Positions 1-9,723 are shown, numbered from the stretch's first letter. The stretch: DNA of 64,000 bases from Verrucomicrobiota bacterium (GCA_013286145.1 JABDGH010000003.1:1-64000), one strand, 5' to 3'. Numbers and translations are program-made. The notes: generated from the letters alone by a model not told the origin.

Positions 1-1359
1 ACACGTCGCGCCGGAACGCCCGTGGAGAAGGATGCGCAGGTCGCCCTCCTCCTCGAAGCTGAAACGCCGGTGGTGACCCTCGTCTGCAAGACCTCGACTT
101 TGCATGTGAAGGAAATCCTGCGCACCACGCTGGAGGAAAATCTCGCCATGATCCGCGATACGATTCGCTATCTCGTTGAAAACGGACGCGAGGTCATCTT
201 CGACGGTGAACACACCTTCGAGGGCTACAAGCAAGACGCCGCCTACACGACCGCCTGCTACCAGGCTGCCGACGAAGCGGGCGCTTCCCATCTTGTGCTC
301 TGCGATACCAACGGCGGCTCGCTCCCCTCGGAAATCGCGAAGATCACCCGCGAGCTTTTGGCCAAGGTGAAAAAGGCGAAGCTCGGCATCCACACCCACG
401 ACGATTGCGGTCTCGGCGTCGCCAATGCGCTCGCGGGCATCGAGGCGGGCGCACTGCAAATCCAGGGCACGGTCAACGGTTACGGTGAACGCACTGGCAA
501 CTGCAACCTCATCACCAGCATCGCCAATCTCCAGCTCAAGATGGATCGGCGCGTCCTTTCCGACGAAAAGCTGGCACAGTTGCGCGATCTCTCGCTCTTC
601 GTGGATGAAGTCGCCAACCAGCGCCCGAGCGGTCGCGCACCTTTTATCGGCAGCGCTGCGTTCGCGCATAAGGGCGGCATCCACGTCAACGCCGTGAACA
701 AGCTCGCGCGGAGTTACGAACACATCGAACCCGAACGGGTCGGCAATCATCAACGTGTCCTTGTCGGCGAACTGGCGGGACGCGCCAACATCATGCTCAA
801 GGCCCGCACGCTCGGCCTCAAGCTGGAGGAAAAAAGTCCCGAGGCCCTCAAGGTGCTCGAACAGATCAAGCATCTCGAAAACGAAGGCTATGAATTTGAA
901 GCTGCCGACGCCTCGTTCGAGTTGCTCGTGCGTAAGGTGCTCAATCAATACAAGGCTTCCTTCGATCTGCTGGAATATCACGTCTCGATCCGCAAGAACG
1001 CCGAGAAGAAAGAGGACACCTGCGAAGCCACGATCAAGCTGATGGTCGATGGCGAAAAAGTCCATACCGTGTCGGAAGGCGACGGCCCGGTGAATGCGCT
1101 CGATGCCGCCCTGCGCACGGCGCTCATCCGTTTTTATCCCGCGCTGGCGAAGATGAAACTGGTCGATTACAAGGTGCGCATCATCGACTCCACCAGCGGC
1201 ACTGCGGCCAAGACGCGTGTGTTCATCGAGTCGAGCGACGGCGATTCGACCTGGGCCACCGTCGGCGTTTCGTACGACATCATCGAGGCTTCGTGGCTCG
1301 CCCTGCGCGACAGCGTCGATTACTGCCTGACGCGGGAAAAGGCCCCCGGGAAAAAATAA
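1..1359 (+). CDS. cimA: Citramalate synthase (alpha-isopropylmalate synthase family), 5' end outside window
   Basis: Frame open from base 1; LCDTNGGSLPSEI, GIHTHDDCGLGVANALAGIEAGALQIQGTVNGYGERTGNCNL and a C-terminal LeuA-dimer-like regulatory domain. Confidence 0.9.
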   Translation, partial: TRRAGTPVEKDAQVALLLEAETPVVTLVCKTSTLHVKEILRTTLEENLAMIRDTIRYLVENGREVIFDGEHTFEGYKQDAAYTTACYQAADEAGASHLVLCDTNGGSLPSEIAKITRELLAKVKKAKLGIHTHDDCGLGVANALAGIEAGALQIQGTVNGYGERTGNCNLITSIANLQLKMDRRVLSDEKLAQLRDLSLFVDEVANQRPSGRAPFIGSAAFAHKGGIHVNAVNKLARSYEHIEPERVGNHQRVLVGELAGRANIMLKARTLGLKLEEKSPEALKVLEQIKHLENEGYEFEAADASFELLVRKVLNQYKASFDLLEYHVSIRKNAEKKEDTCEATIKLMVDGEKVHTVSEGDGPVNALDAALRTALIRFYPALAKMKLVDYKVRIIDSTSGTAAKTRVFIESSDGDSTWATVGVSYDIIEASWLALRDSVDYCLTREKAPGKK

Positions 1360-1596
1360 TAGGCTGTTTAAGCTTTTTAGGCTTTCTAGAGCTACCTCCT
1401 TTGAACTTATTTAGAATATACTGAACCCATGATCACCTTTTCCTTCCCCTCCGTCATCCTGAGCGAAGTCGAAGGATCAGTTCAGCCTGCTTTCTCCCAA
1501 TCCTGTCCAAAAATTCCGCTGCCTTTCCCTTTAAAAAAATTCCGTAAATTTAGTCCAATTTGGTAATTCCGTAATTCCGTCAAAATTCCTTTTCCC

Positions 1597-4413
1597 ATGC
1601 CCGAACTCGCCAAAGCTTACGAACCGCAACAGGTCGAAGATCGCCTCTATCAAAAGTGGCAGGATGGCGGCTATTTCAAGGCCGATCCGAAATCGACCAA
1701 GCCCGCCTATTCCATCGTCATGCCGCCGCCGAATGTGACGGGCAAGCTGACGCTCGGGCACGTCCTCAACAACACGATCCAGGACATCCTGTGTCGCAAG
1801 GCGCGCATGGAGGGCAAGGAAGTGCTCTGGCTTCCCGGCACCGACCATGCCGGACTCGCCACGCAAACCGCCGTGGAAAAGCATCTGCGCCAGACCGAAA
1901 AAAAGACGCGCCACGAGATTGGCCGCGAGGCGTTTGTGAAGCGCATCTGGGACTGGAAACACGAATTTGGCGGCATCATCACGCAGCAACTTCGCAAAAT
2001 CGGCTGCTCCTGCGATTGGTCGCGCGAACGCTTCACGATGGATCCTGATTACGAACGCGCCGTGCAGGAAGTCTTCGTAAAGCTCCACAGAGAAGGCCTC
2101 ATCTATCGCGGCACACGGATGGTCAACTGGTGCCCCGGTTCCCTCACCGCCATTTCCGACGAGGAAGTAATCCCGACCAAGCAGAAGGGCTCGCTTTATT
2201 ACGTGAAGTATGAATTGGTCTCCGTGGTAGCCGCCGCTGTCCCTAGCGGCGATGAATTTCCCTCCGGCAATCCCCAAGCCCCGCCGCTAGGGACAGCGGC
2301 GGCTACCACTTATCTCGAAGTCGCAACCACGCGTCCCGAAACGATCATGGCCGACGTTGCCCTTGCCGTGAAACCGGGCGGCAAGTGGGCGCATCTCGTT
2401 GGCAGGAAGGTATGGCGTCCGCTCCACCGCGAGCAAATTCCCATCATCGCCGACGAGGCCGTGGAAGAAGGCTTCGGCACTGGTGTGCTCAAAGTCACGC
2501 CCGCCCACGACAAGACCGATTACGAAATCGGCAAACGCCACAAGCTGCCCGTCATCGACATCCTCACGCCGAACGCAAAAATCAACGATCCCGGTGAGCA
2601 CGATGCCTCCGAACTTCATGGGCTGGATCGCTTTGAGGCGCGGAAAAAATCGGCAGAACTGCTTAAAGATCGCGGCCTGCTTGTTAAAGAAGAACCTTAC
2701 GAAAATACCGTCGGCTTCAGCGAACGCGCCAACGTTCCCATTGAGCCGCGCCTGAGTTCTCAATGGTTCCTGAAGTATCCAAACATCAAGGAAGCACTCG
2801 CCCTGCTGCAAAAAGGCCACGTCAAATTTCATCCCCAGCATTGGACAAAAGTCTATCAGCACTGGCTCGAAAATATCCAGGACTGGTGTATCTCCCGTCA
2901 GGTCTGGTGGGGGCATCGGATTCCGGTTTGGTATCGGGTTGATCACACTCCACTGATTGATTCATCCTCATCACCCACTGAAATCGTCGAAGTTGAAAAA
3001 TTCAGAAAGGATTTCGCTAAAGGAAATCTTTGGGCACCAGACGAAATCCTTTGTCAGATCGAATCCCCCGGCGAAGGCTGGGTACAAGACCCTGACTCGC
3101 TCGACACATGGTTCTCGTCATGGCTCTGGGCCTACGAGACGATGCAGACCGAGGACGGCACGCGGCAAAAGTTTTATCCGACCAGCGCACTCGTCACTGG
3201 TCCCGACATCATCTTTCTCTGGGTGGCGCGGATGCTCATCGCCGGGCTTCATTTCAAACCGAATGGAGCCGAAACGCTCGAAACGAATCTTGCCTTCAAG
3301 GATGTCTATTTCACCGGACTGATCCGGGACAAGCAGGGTCGAAAACTCTCGAAGTCGCTCGGCAACTCGCCCGATCCGCTTGAACTCATCGCCAAGTATG
3401 GCGCAGATGGTCTGCGCTTCGGTCTTGTCCGTATCGCACCACAGGGCGCCGACATCCGCTTCGACGAAAAGCAGATCGAGGAGGGCCGCAATTTCTGCAA
3501 CAAGCTCTGGAACATCTGCCGCTTCCGCGCCATGCAGGGGCCGATTGATCCGAAGGCTGATCCGTTCCAGCACTCGCGCTCGATCTTCGCCGACGAACTT
3601 CTCGACCGGCTCCACTTCCTCCTCGAAGGCGAACGCAATGCCATCGAAGCGCTGAATCAGTACAATTTCAGCGAAGCCGCCAGTCAGCTTTACGATTTTG
3701 TCTGGAACGAATTTGCCGCGCGCTATGTTGAGGCGGCAAAAATCGATTTCGCTCAAACCGATTCCCCCACTCGCGCCGGAACTCTCGCCACTTTTGACTA
3801 TGTGATGAGTCATGTCCTGCGCCTGCTCCATCCTTTTGCGCCGTTCGTGACCGAGGAGCTCTGGTGCGAACTCGGTTTTGGTGCGGAGACCGTTCAACTC
3901 CAAAACTGGCCTGTGAAATCGCCGCGTTCAAAGGATTGGTCGCCCCGTGCGCAGGAAATTTATATGACCGCCGATGTGGGTCGTACGCTTCGAGGTGAAA
4001 TCAAGCTCCCCTCCAACCAGAAAATTCCATTTTTTCTCGTTACCAGCGCACTCGTTTCCAAGAAACGCCCACTGGCCGATGATCAAAAGGCGGTGTTGAC
4101 GGCATTCCTGAATGCTTCCGAAATCCAGGTTCTTGATTCCCCGCCCGCCAATCCCGGACCGAAAGCTTTCACCCAACTTGGCGATCTTTACCTCCCCGCC
4201 ACCGGCCTGGTCGATCCCGGCGTGGAAAAGGATCGTCTGGTCAAGGAATTGGCGAAGGTGGAGAAGGATCTCGAACAGACTCGGCGCAAGCTGGGCGATG
4301 CGAATATGCTCGCGAAGGCTCCGCCTGCTAAACTGGAAGAATGGCGCGCATTGGAAATTTCCCTGGGCGAAAAGGAGAAATCACTTCGTGAGAGCCTGGC
4401 GAAGTTGGAATGA
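1597..4413 (+). CDS. valS: Valine--tRNA ligase
   Basis: MPPPNVTGKLTLGHVLNNTIQDIL (HIGH region), KLSKSLGNSPDPLELI (KMSKS), YLEVATTRPETIMAD editing domain, C-terminal coiled coil. Confidence 0.96.
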   Translation: MPELAKAYEPQQVEDRLYQKWQDGGYFKADPKSTKPAYSIVMPPPNVTGKLTLGHVLNNTIQDILCRKARMEGKEVLWLPGTDHAGLATQTAVEKHLRQTEKKTRHEIGREAFVKRIWDWKHEFGGIITQQLRKIGCSCDWSRERFTMDPDYERAVQEVFVKLHREGLIYRGTRMVNWCPGSLTAISDEEVIPTKQKGSLYYVKYELVSVVAAAVPSGDEFPSGNPQAPPLGTAAATTYLEVATTRPETIMADVALAVKPGGKWAHLVGRKVWRPLHREQIPIIADEAVEEGFGTGVLKVTPAHDKTDYEIGKRHKLPVIDILTPNAKINDPGEHDASELHGLDRFEARKKSAELLKDRGLLVKEEPYENTVGFSERANVPIEPRLSSQWFLKYPNIKEALALLQKGHVKFHPQHWTKVYQHWLENIQDWCISRQVWWGHRIPVWYRVDHTPLIDSSSSPTEIVEVEKFRKDFAKGNLWAPDEILCQIESPGEGWVQDPDSLDTWFSSWLWAYETMQTEDGTRQKFYPTSALVTGPDIIFLWVARMLIAGLHFKPNGAETLETNLAFKDVYFTGLIRDKQGRKLSKSLGNSPDPLELIAKYGADGLRFGLVRIAPQGADIRFDEKQIEEGRNFCNKLWNICRFRAMQGPIDPKADPFQHSRSIFADELLDRLHFLLEGERNAIEALNQYNFSEAASQLYDFVWNEFAARYVEAAKIDFAQTDSPTRAGTLATFDYVMSHVLRLLHPFAPFVTEELWCELGFGAETVQLQNWPVKSPRSKDWSPRAQEIYMTADVGRTLRGEIKLPSNQKIPFFLVTSALVSKKRPLADDQKAVLTAFLNASEIQVLDSPPANPGPKAFTQLGDLYLPATGLVDPGVEKDRLVKELAKVEKDLEQTRRKLGDANMLAKAPPAKLEEWRALEISLGEKEKSLRESLAKLE
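2224..2309. repeat. 28-bp perfect inverted repeat with 30-nt loop inside valS, in frame
   Basis: gtggtagccgccgctgtccctagcggcg (2224-2251) is the exact reverse complement of 2282-2309. Confidence 0.95.
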
Positions 4414-4427
4414 TGCTTTCACGAGCC

Positions 4428-4530
4428 GTCATCCTGAACGAAGTCGAAGGATCGGCTTCCGAAAGGTGCACACATAATTCGAAAATCGATGGTTTGCCGG
4501 GAGCTGATCCTTCGACAAGCTCAGGATGAC
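4428..4530. repeat. Paired-arm dispersed repeat (GTCATCCTGAACGAAGTCGAAGGATC ... GATCCTTCGACAAGCTCAGGATGAC)
   Basis: Inverted arms 4428-4453 and 4506-4530; same family as 31015, 44448 and 53200 elements. Confidence 0.85.
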
Positions 4531-4583
4531 GGAAACTGAATAATAAATGCGACGGTCATAGACCGCCGCTACATTAGAACTAA

Positions 4584-5600
4584 ATGAAACCCGTGATTTA
4601 CGTCAACAAGTTGACCAAGATTTATCGCACCTATCAAAAGGAGTCGGGGTTCTGGGGCGCGTTTAAAGGGTTGGCGCATCGCCGATACAAAGAGACGGCG
4701 GCGGCAAAAGAAGTAAGCCTGACGGTGAACGAAGGCGAACTGGTGGGCTTTCTCGGGCCGAACGGCGCGGGAAAAACCACCGTGTTGAAAATGCTTTCAG
4801 GTCTGCTGTATCCGACGAGCGGTGAAGCGACTGTGCTGGGATTCACGCCGTGGAAGCGCCAGAACGAATTCAAGCGGCAATTCGCGCTGATCCTTGGTCA
4901 AAAAAACCAACTCTGGTGGGATCTGCCTGCGGCGGAATCACTGGAACTGAACCGGGTGATCTACGGACTGGACAAGACCTCAGCCCAGCGAACCATCGAC
5001 GAGCTGACCGAATTGCTCGATGTGCGCGACAAGCTCGACGTGATGGTGCGTGAACTTTCCCTTGGGGAGCGAATGAAGATGGAGTTGATCGCGGCGTTGC
5101 TCCATCGCCCCAAGGTGCTTTTTCTCGATGAACCGACCATTGGACTCGACGTGCTTTCGCAAAAGAAAGTGCGTGAATTTTTGCGCGAGTACACCGCGCG
5201 CAATAAGATCACGACACTCCTTACCTCGCACTACATGCAGGACATCGAGGAACTTTGCGACCGGGTCATCATCATCGATCATGGACAGGTTTTTTTCGAT
5301 GGCGCCTTGCAGGACATCATCGACCGGCTGGCCACGCACAAGATCGTCACGCTCAGCCGGCGCAAGGGACTTCCGGAAATTGATTTCACGCCTTATGGCG
5401 AAATTCAGGAAAAAAATTCCAGCCAGGTGCGCTTGAAAATTCCGCGCAAGCAGATCGTTGCCGCCAGCCGTGATTTGATTGCCGCGCTTGAAGTGGATGA
5501 TTTCACCGTGGAGGATGTCCCCATCGAGGATATTATCCGCGAGGTTTTTGCCTCTCGAAAAAGCGAATGGGCTGAAAAGAAAGCCTCTCTCCCTGCCTGA
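4584..5600 (+). CDS. ABC transporter ATP-binding protein (ABC-2 type)
   Basis: Walker A GPNGAGKTTVLKML, signature LSLGERMKMELIAALLHRPKVLFLDEPTIGLD. Confidence 0.92.
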   Translation: MKPVIYVNKLTKIYRTYQKESGFWGAFKGLAHRRYKETAAAKEVSLTVNEGELVGFLGPNGAGKTTVLKMLSGLLYPTSGEATVLGFTPWKRQNEFKRQFALILGQKNQLWWDLPAAESLELNRVIYGLDKTSAQRTIDELTELLDVRDKLDVMVRELSLGERMKMELIAALLHRPKVLFLDEPTIGLDVLSQKKVREFLREYTARNKITTLLTSHYMQDIEELCDRVIIIDHGQVFFDGALQDIIDRLATHKIVTLSRRKGLPEIDFTPYGEIQEKNSSQVRLKIPRKQIVAASRDLIAALEVDDFTVEDVPIEDIIREVFASRKSEWAEKKASLPA

Positions 5601-5614
5601 GCATCGCCGGGATA

Positions 5615-6523
5615 TTACTCGTTTTTACGAGGGAACATTTCGCGGATGATTTTTTGAATGAGCGCGGCGGTTGCCTGGCATCGTTCACCGGCAGTTTGAA
5701 CGCTCACGGCAAATTTTTTACTGCGGGATTCCGGCGGCAATTCATTCGAGAGCAGATACGCATACCCGAGCAACGGGGTCAGGTGATTATTGAGATCGTG
5801 GAGGTGCTTGCGCAGCACCTGGCCCTGGGCAAAATCACCATCGCCTAGATGGAGATGTGATTCGGCCAGTTTCCAGTCGGAAGGAGTGGTAACCTTGAAG
5901 TTGATGTCGTGGTAGAGGACGATCCGCACCGGATGTCCCATTTTTTCAACTACCGCAGTGTCATCCGTAAACGTGTCACCTGATTGCAGGGCGATTTTAT
6001 AGGCATCACGCAACAGTTTGGTGCGAAAAATCTGCGGTGTTTGCACCGTCCATAGCTGGGATCGATCTATCGTCTGTTTTACCAAGCCATCCTCGGCCAC
6101 TTCTTTCAGGGTGTCGCTGCAAGGCGCGCCGCAGACAGCGGCAGCCGATAGCTTGGCCGCAGCCAGAACGACATCGATGAGTTCCTTGGTAATAAAAGGA
6201 CGCGCCGCATCATGGATCATGACGAATTCGGAGGAGTCTGAAACGGCGTTGAGGCCGGCTTGAACTGAGTCCTGGCGTTGCGCTCCGCCCGGCACCAATC
6301 GGATGTTGCCCTTGCCGTGCAACGGGGCAATGACGGCATTCATTTCCCCTTCGCTGCCCGGGCGGACAACAAGAATGATTTCCGACGGCACCTGCGTTTG
6401 CAGCAGCCGTTCCAAGGTGTGGAGGAGAAGTGGCCGACCTCCCAGCGGAGTCAGCAGCTTATCAAAACCCATGCGTTGACTGCGACCAGCAGCCACAACA
6501 ACCGCGCTCAAGGATTCGCTCAT
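5615..6523 (-). CDS. ispD: 2-C-methyl-D-erythritol 4-phosphate cytidylyltransferase with C-terminal DHp-like extension
   Basis: AAGRSQRMGFDKLLTPLGGRPLL, MIHDAARPFI, WTVQTPQIF, FTDDTAVVEKMG; C-terminus LRKHLHDLNNHLTPLLGYAYLL resembles a histidine-kinase H-box. Confidence 0.9.
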   Translation of the reverse strand: MSESLSAVVVAAGRSQRMGFDKLLTPLGGRPLLLHTLERLLQTQVPSEIILVVRPGSEGEMNAVIAPLHGKGNIRLVPGGAQRQDSVQAGLNAVSDSSEFVMIHDAARPFITKELIDVVLAAAKLSAAAVCGAPCSDTLKEVAEDGLVKQTIDRSQLWTVQTPQIFRTKLLRDAYKIALQSGDTFTDDTAVVEKMGHPVRIVLYHDINFKVTTPSDWKLAESHLHLGDGDFAQGQVLRKHLHDLNNHLTPLLGYAYLLSNELPPESRSKKFAVSVQTAGERCQATAALIQKIIREMFPRKNE

Positions 6524-7299
6524 GGTTTTTTCTTCCCGTCCTTGTCTTTATCATTTTTCAAGGCCGTGTCATCCTTGTAAAAGACGGGGCCGTTCTTTTT
6601 CAAGTTGGCAACGAAAACGGCCAGATTCTCGCCGACCTGCTTGTCATTGATCAACCGTCCCAGCGCACCCTGCCCTGTCTTGGCCTGAACCAGCAAGTCA
6701 TCCGCATTGCTTACCATGGACTTGAGCTTGGCAATCGTATCCTTCAAATCCTGGGTGCTGGTATCGGAAAGCACGTCGTCATTAAACTTAGTGATCATAT
6801 CGTCCACCTTGGTCGCGATGTCGTTGGCCCTCTGAATCAGAGGCTGCGCGCTATTGGCCAATTCATCCAGACCCACCGATTTTTGCCCTTCAATCAATTG
6901 CCCGTCTTTGACAAAGGACTTCTTTTGATCTTCAGGCGTGTTGTCCGGATATTCGACCGGCTGGACTTCGACAAAGCGATCACCCAAAAGACCGGAGCTT
7001 CCGATGATATATTTTGCGTCTGTGCGTATGCCGACTTTTTTATCGATCTTTAAGTGAACCTCCACTTTTTGGGTGTCCGGCACAGGATGAGGATCGCTCG
7101 TAACCTTGCCGATGCGGGCACCGGAAAGATAGACATCGGAACCCTTGAGCAGGCCGCTCGCATTGGGAAAGCGGACGGTAAGATTATAGGTCGGCTTGAA
7201 AAGATCGTTTACCGCCCCGAAAAAAATAATCAGGGTGCAAATGACCGCGATGCCTCCCATGAGAAAGAGGCCGACTTTGGTTTCGAGATTTTGTTTCAT
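6520..7299 (-). CDS. mlaD: MlaD/MCE-family substrate-binding protein of an ABC transporter
   Basis: N-terminal TM then VRFPNASGLLKGSDVYLSGARIGKV MCE motif; adjacent to ATPase and permease genes. Confidence 0.88.
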   Translation of the reverse strand: MKQNLETKVGLFLMGGIAVICTLIIFFGAVNDLFKPTYNLTVRFPNASGLLKGSDVYLSGARIGKVTSDPHPVPDTQKVEVHLKIDKKVGIRTDAKYIIGSSGLLGDRFVEVQPVEYPDNTPEDQKKSFVKDGQLIEGQKSVGLDELANSAQPLIQRANDIATKVDDMITKFNDDVLSDTSTQDLKDTIAKLKSMVSNADDLLVQAKTGQGALGRLINDKQVGENLAVFVANLKKNGPVFYKDDTALKNDKDKDGKKKP

Positions 7300-7311
7300 A
7301 AGTAGAGGTTC

Positions 7312-8094
7312 CTAGAATATAGCATCACTGGCGTCCGATATACCGTTAACAAAGCGTTTCACGATGGGGTCTTCCGATTCAAGCACCACTTTGGGTTCAC
7401 CCACACAATAGATACGTCCCTCGTGAAGCAAGGCAATCCGGTCACCAACTTCCCGGGCGCTGACCATATCGTGCGTGACGATGACGGAGGTCATGTTCAA
7501 TTCGTCTCCGAGCCGGATCATTAGCTTATTGATGCTGTCGGCCACAATGGGATCAAGCCCGGAGGTGGGCTCATCATAGAGCATCAGGGCTGGTCGCGCG
7601 ATGGCTGCCCGAGCCAGGGCGACGCGTTTGCGCATGCCGCCGCTTAATTCGGCAGGCCATTTATTTTCCTGATTGGGTAGATCGACGATTTTGAGCGCGC
7701 GCGCAACCTCGGCGCGAATCTCGTCTTCCTTGACGCTCCTTCTTTCACGCAACGGAAAGGCGACATTTTCTCCCACCGTCAGCGAGTCGAAAAGCGCGCC
7801 GTTCTGAAAAAGCATCCCGGTCTCTTTGCGCAAGGGAACCAATTGCTCTTCGGAGAGCTTGGCCAGATCCTTGTCGCGAAACCACACCTCTCCCTTATCG
7901 GGCTGCATCAGGCCAAGGATGTGCTTGAGGAGCACGCTCTTCCCGCCGCCGCTACGTCCGATAACGACGAGGTTTTCTCCCTCGCGAATTTCGAGATCGA
8001 CACCGCGCAATACTTTTTGGCGACCGAGTTTTTTCTCCACGCCAACAAGACGCACCAGTGGCGGGGATTTGGATTGGGAAGTGGAATCGGTCAC
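7312..8094 (-). CDS. mlaF: Mla-type ABC transporter ATP-binding protein
   Basis: GRSGGGKSVLLKHILGL Walker A, ELSGGMRKRVALARAAIARPALMLYDEPTSGLDP. Confidence 0.92.
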   Translation of the reverse strand: MTDSTSQSKSPPLVRLVGVEKKLGRQKVLRGVDLEIREGENLVVIGRSGGGKSVLLKHILGLMQPDKGEVWFRDKDLAKLSEEQLVPLRKETGMLFQNGALFDSLTVGENVAFPLRERRSVKEDEIRAEVARALKIVDLPNQENKWPAELSGGMRKRVALARAAIARPALMLYDEPTSGLDPIVADSINKLMIRLGDELNMTSVIVTHDMVSAREVGDRIALLHEGRIYCVGEPKVVLESEDPIVKRFVNGISDASDAIF

Positions 8095-8101
8095 GGGAGG
8101 T

Positions 8102-8881
8102 TTAAAGAAGAGCGTTGAGTAGGAAAGTGAAGAAAAAATTCGCGATCAAAACGATGATGAAGGAATCAACGACGGCTTCGGTAGTCGCCAGGCCGACGCC
8201 TTCAGCCCCCTGCGAAGCCTCCAGGCCTTTGTTGCAACCCACGAATAGAATGATGATGCCGAAAAAGAATCCTTTGACCAAGCCGATCCAGACATCCTTG
8301 GCGTGTGTGTACTTGACCATGTTGTCCCAGTAGTAAACGCCGGGCACCGAGAGAATATCGACGGCAACATAGTAACCGGAACCGATGCCGCAAAGGATGG
8401 CCAGGCCGACCAAAACGGGCATGGAAATGAGCATGGCAAGAAAGCGCGGGACGATGAGATATTCCGTGGGATAAACCGCGAGCGAACGCAGCGCGTCGAT
8501 CTGCTCGGTGATTTTCATCGTGGCCAATTCTGCGGCCATGGCCGATCCGACCCGGCCCGCGATCATGAGTGCGCACAACACCGGCCCCAATTCCCGGCAC
8601 ATGGCAATGGCCACCACGGGTCCAACACCGGAGCTAAGTCCCAGATCCTTGAATTGAAATTCGGTCTGGGCGGCAAAAACCGCACCGATAAAACCGCCGG
8701 TAATAATGACGACAGGCACTGATTTTCCCCCGATAAAATCGATCTGGTGAATGAGGAGTTGGAGACGAATCCGGTAATGGAAGAGGCATCGGATGGTATC
8801 TTGAAATAGAAAAACAATCTGTCCTGCCATCTGGAGCATGCGCATGAAGCGGGCACCGAGTTGCTGCGCGTAGCGGGTCAT
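8102..8881 (-). CDS. mlaE: MlaE-family ABC transporter permease
   Basis: AMCRELGPVLCALMIAGRVGSAMAAELATMKITEQIDAL, typical of MlaE permeases. Confidence 0.93.
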   Translation of the reverse strand: MTRYAQQLGARFMRMLQMAGQIVFLFQDTIRCLFHYRIRLQLLIHQIDFIGGKSVPVVIITGGFIGAVFAAQTEFQFKDLGLSSGVGPVVAIAMCRELGPVLCALMIAGRVGSAMAAELATMKITEQIDALRSLAVYPTEYLIVPRFLAMLISMPVLVGLAILCGIGSGYYVAVDILSVPGVYYWDNMVKYTHAKDVWIGLVKGFFFGIIILFVGCNKGLEASQGAEGVGLATTEAVVDSFIIVLIANFFFTFLLNALL

Positions 8882-8949
8882 GCAGCAAAAATAGGCGGAG
8901 AGCCGTTTAGTGACAAGGAGTTCCAGCTAGAGACTATCCAAAAATATTC

Positions 8950-9723
8950 CTACAGCCTGACCGGGACATTGTGAGCAGCCATGTAGGATTTGACTTCGCC
9001 AATGGTGAATTTGCCATAGTGAAAGACGCTGGCGGCCAGAACGGCGTCTGCCTTCCCCTGATCGAGCACCGCCGTGAAATGGCTTAATTCCCAGGCACCC
9101 CCGCTGGCCACGACGGGCACGGGAACCATTTCGCTGATCAGGCGGGTGATTTCGAGATCGTAGCCGGTCTGCATGCCGTCTGAATCGATACTATTGAGAA
9201 CGATTTCCCCCGCCCCCAATGCCACAGCCTTTTGCGCCCAGGCACGGGCTTCCCAGGAAGTCCGTTCACGTCCACCGCGAGAAAAGACGGACCATTCGCC
9301 TGGCGCGGTCTTTTTTGCATCAATGGAGACAACCATGCATTGCCGGCCAAAAGCCCCGGCACCGTCGGAAATGATTTCAGGGCGGACCAGTGCCGCCGAA
9401 TTGAGGCTGATTTTATCGGCGCCAGCGCGCAAAAGTGTCCGCATATCTTCCACCGTACGCACGCCTCCTCCCACTGTTAGTGGCATGAAACAGCGGTCAG
9501 CGGTACGCTCAATGACCTCAATAATGGATTTGCGGCCTTCAGACGATGCGGTGATGTCAAAAAAGACGAGCTCGTCTGCCCCCTGATCGTTGTAGCGGAT
9601 GGCCAGTTCAACCGGGTCTCCCACGTTACGCAGGCCATTTTCCTCTGCCCGGCCAAATTGTTGACCGCGGGTAACGCGCCCGTTATGGACATCGAGACAG
9701 GGGATGACGCGTTTGGCGAGCAT
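8950..9723 (-). CDS. hisF: Imidazole glycerol phosphate synthase subunit HisF
   Basis: MLAKRVIPCLDVHNGRVTRG, PLTVGGGVRTVEDMRTLLRAGADKISLNSAA, VVASGGAW. Confidence 0.96.
   Translation of the reverse strand: MLAKRVIPCLDVHNGRVTRGQQFGRAEENGLRNVGDPVELAIRYNDQGADELVFFDITASSEGRKSIIEVIERTADRCFMPLTVGGGVRTVEDMRTLLRAGADKISLNSAALVRPEIISDGAGAFGRQCMVVSIDAKKTAPGEWSVFSRGGRERTSWEARAWAQKAVALGAGEIVLNSIDSDGMQTGYDLEITRLISEMVPVPVVASGGAWELSHFTAVLDQGKADAVLAASVFHYGKFTIGEVKSYMAAHNVPVRL

Noticed and set aside
1531-2277. 248-aa minus-strand ORF over the valS 5' end
   Set aside because: Antisense to conserved ValRS motifs; no domain recognised.
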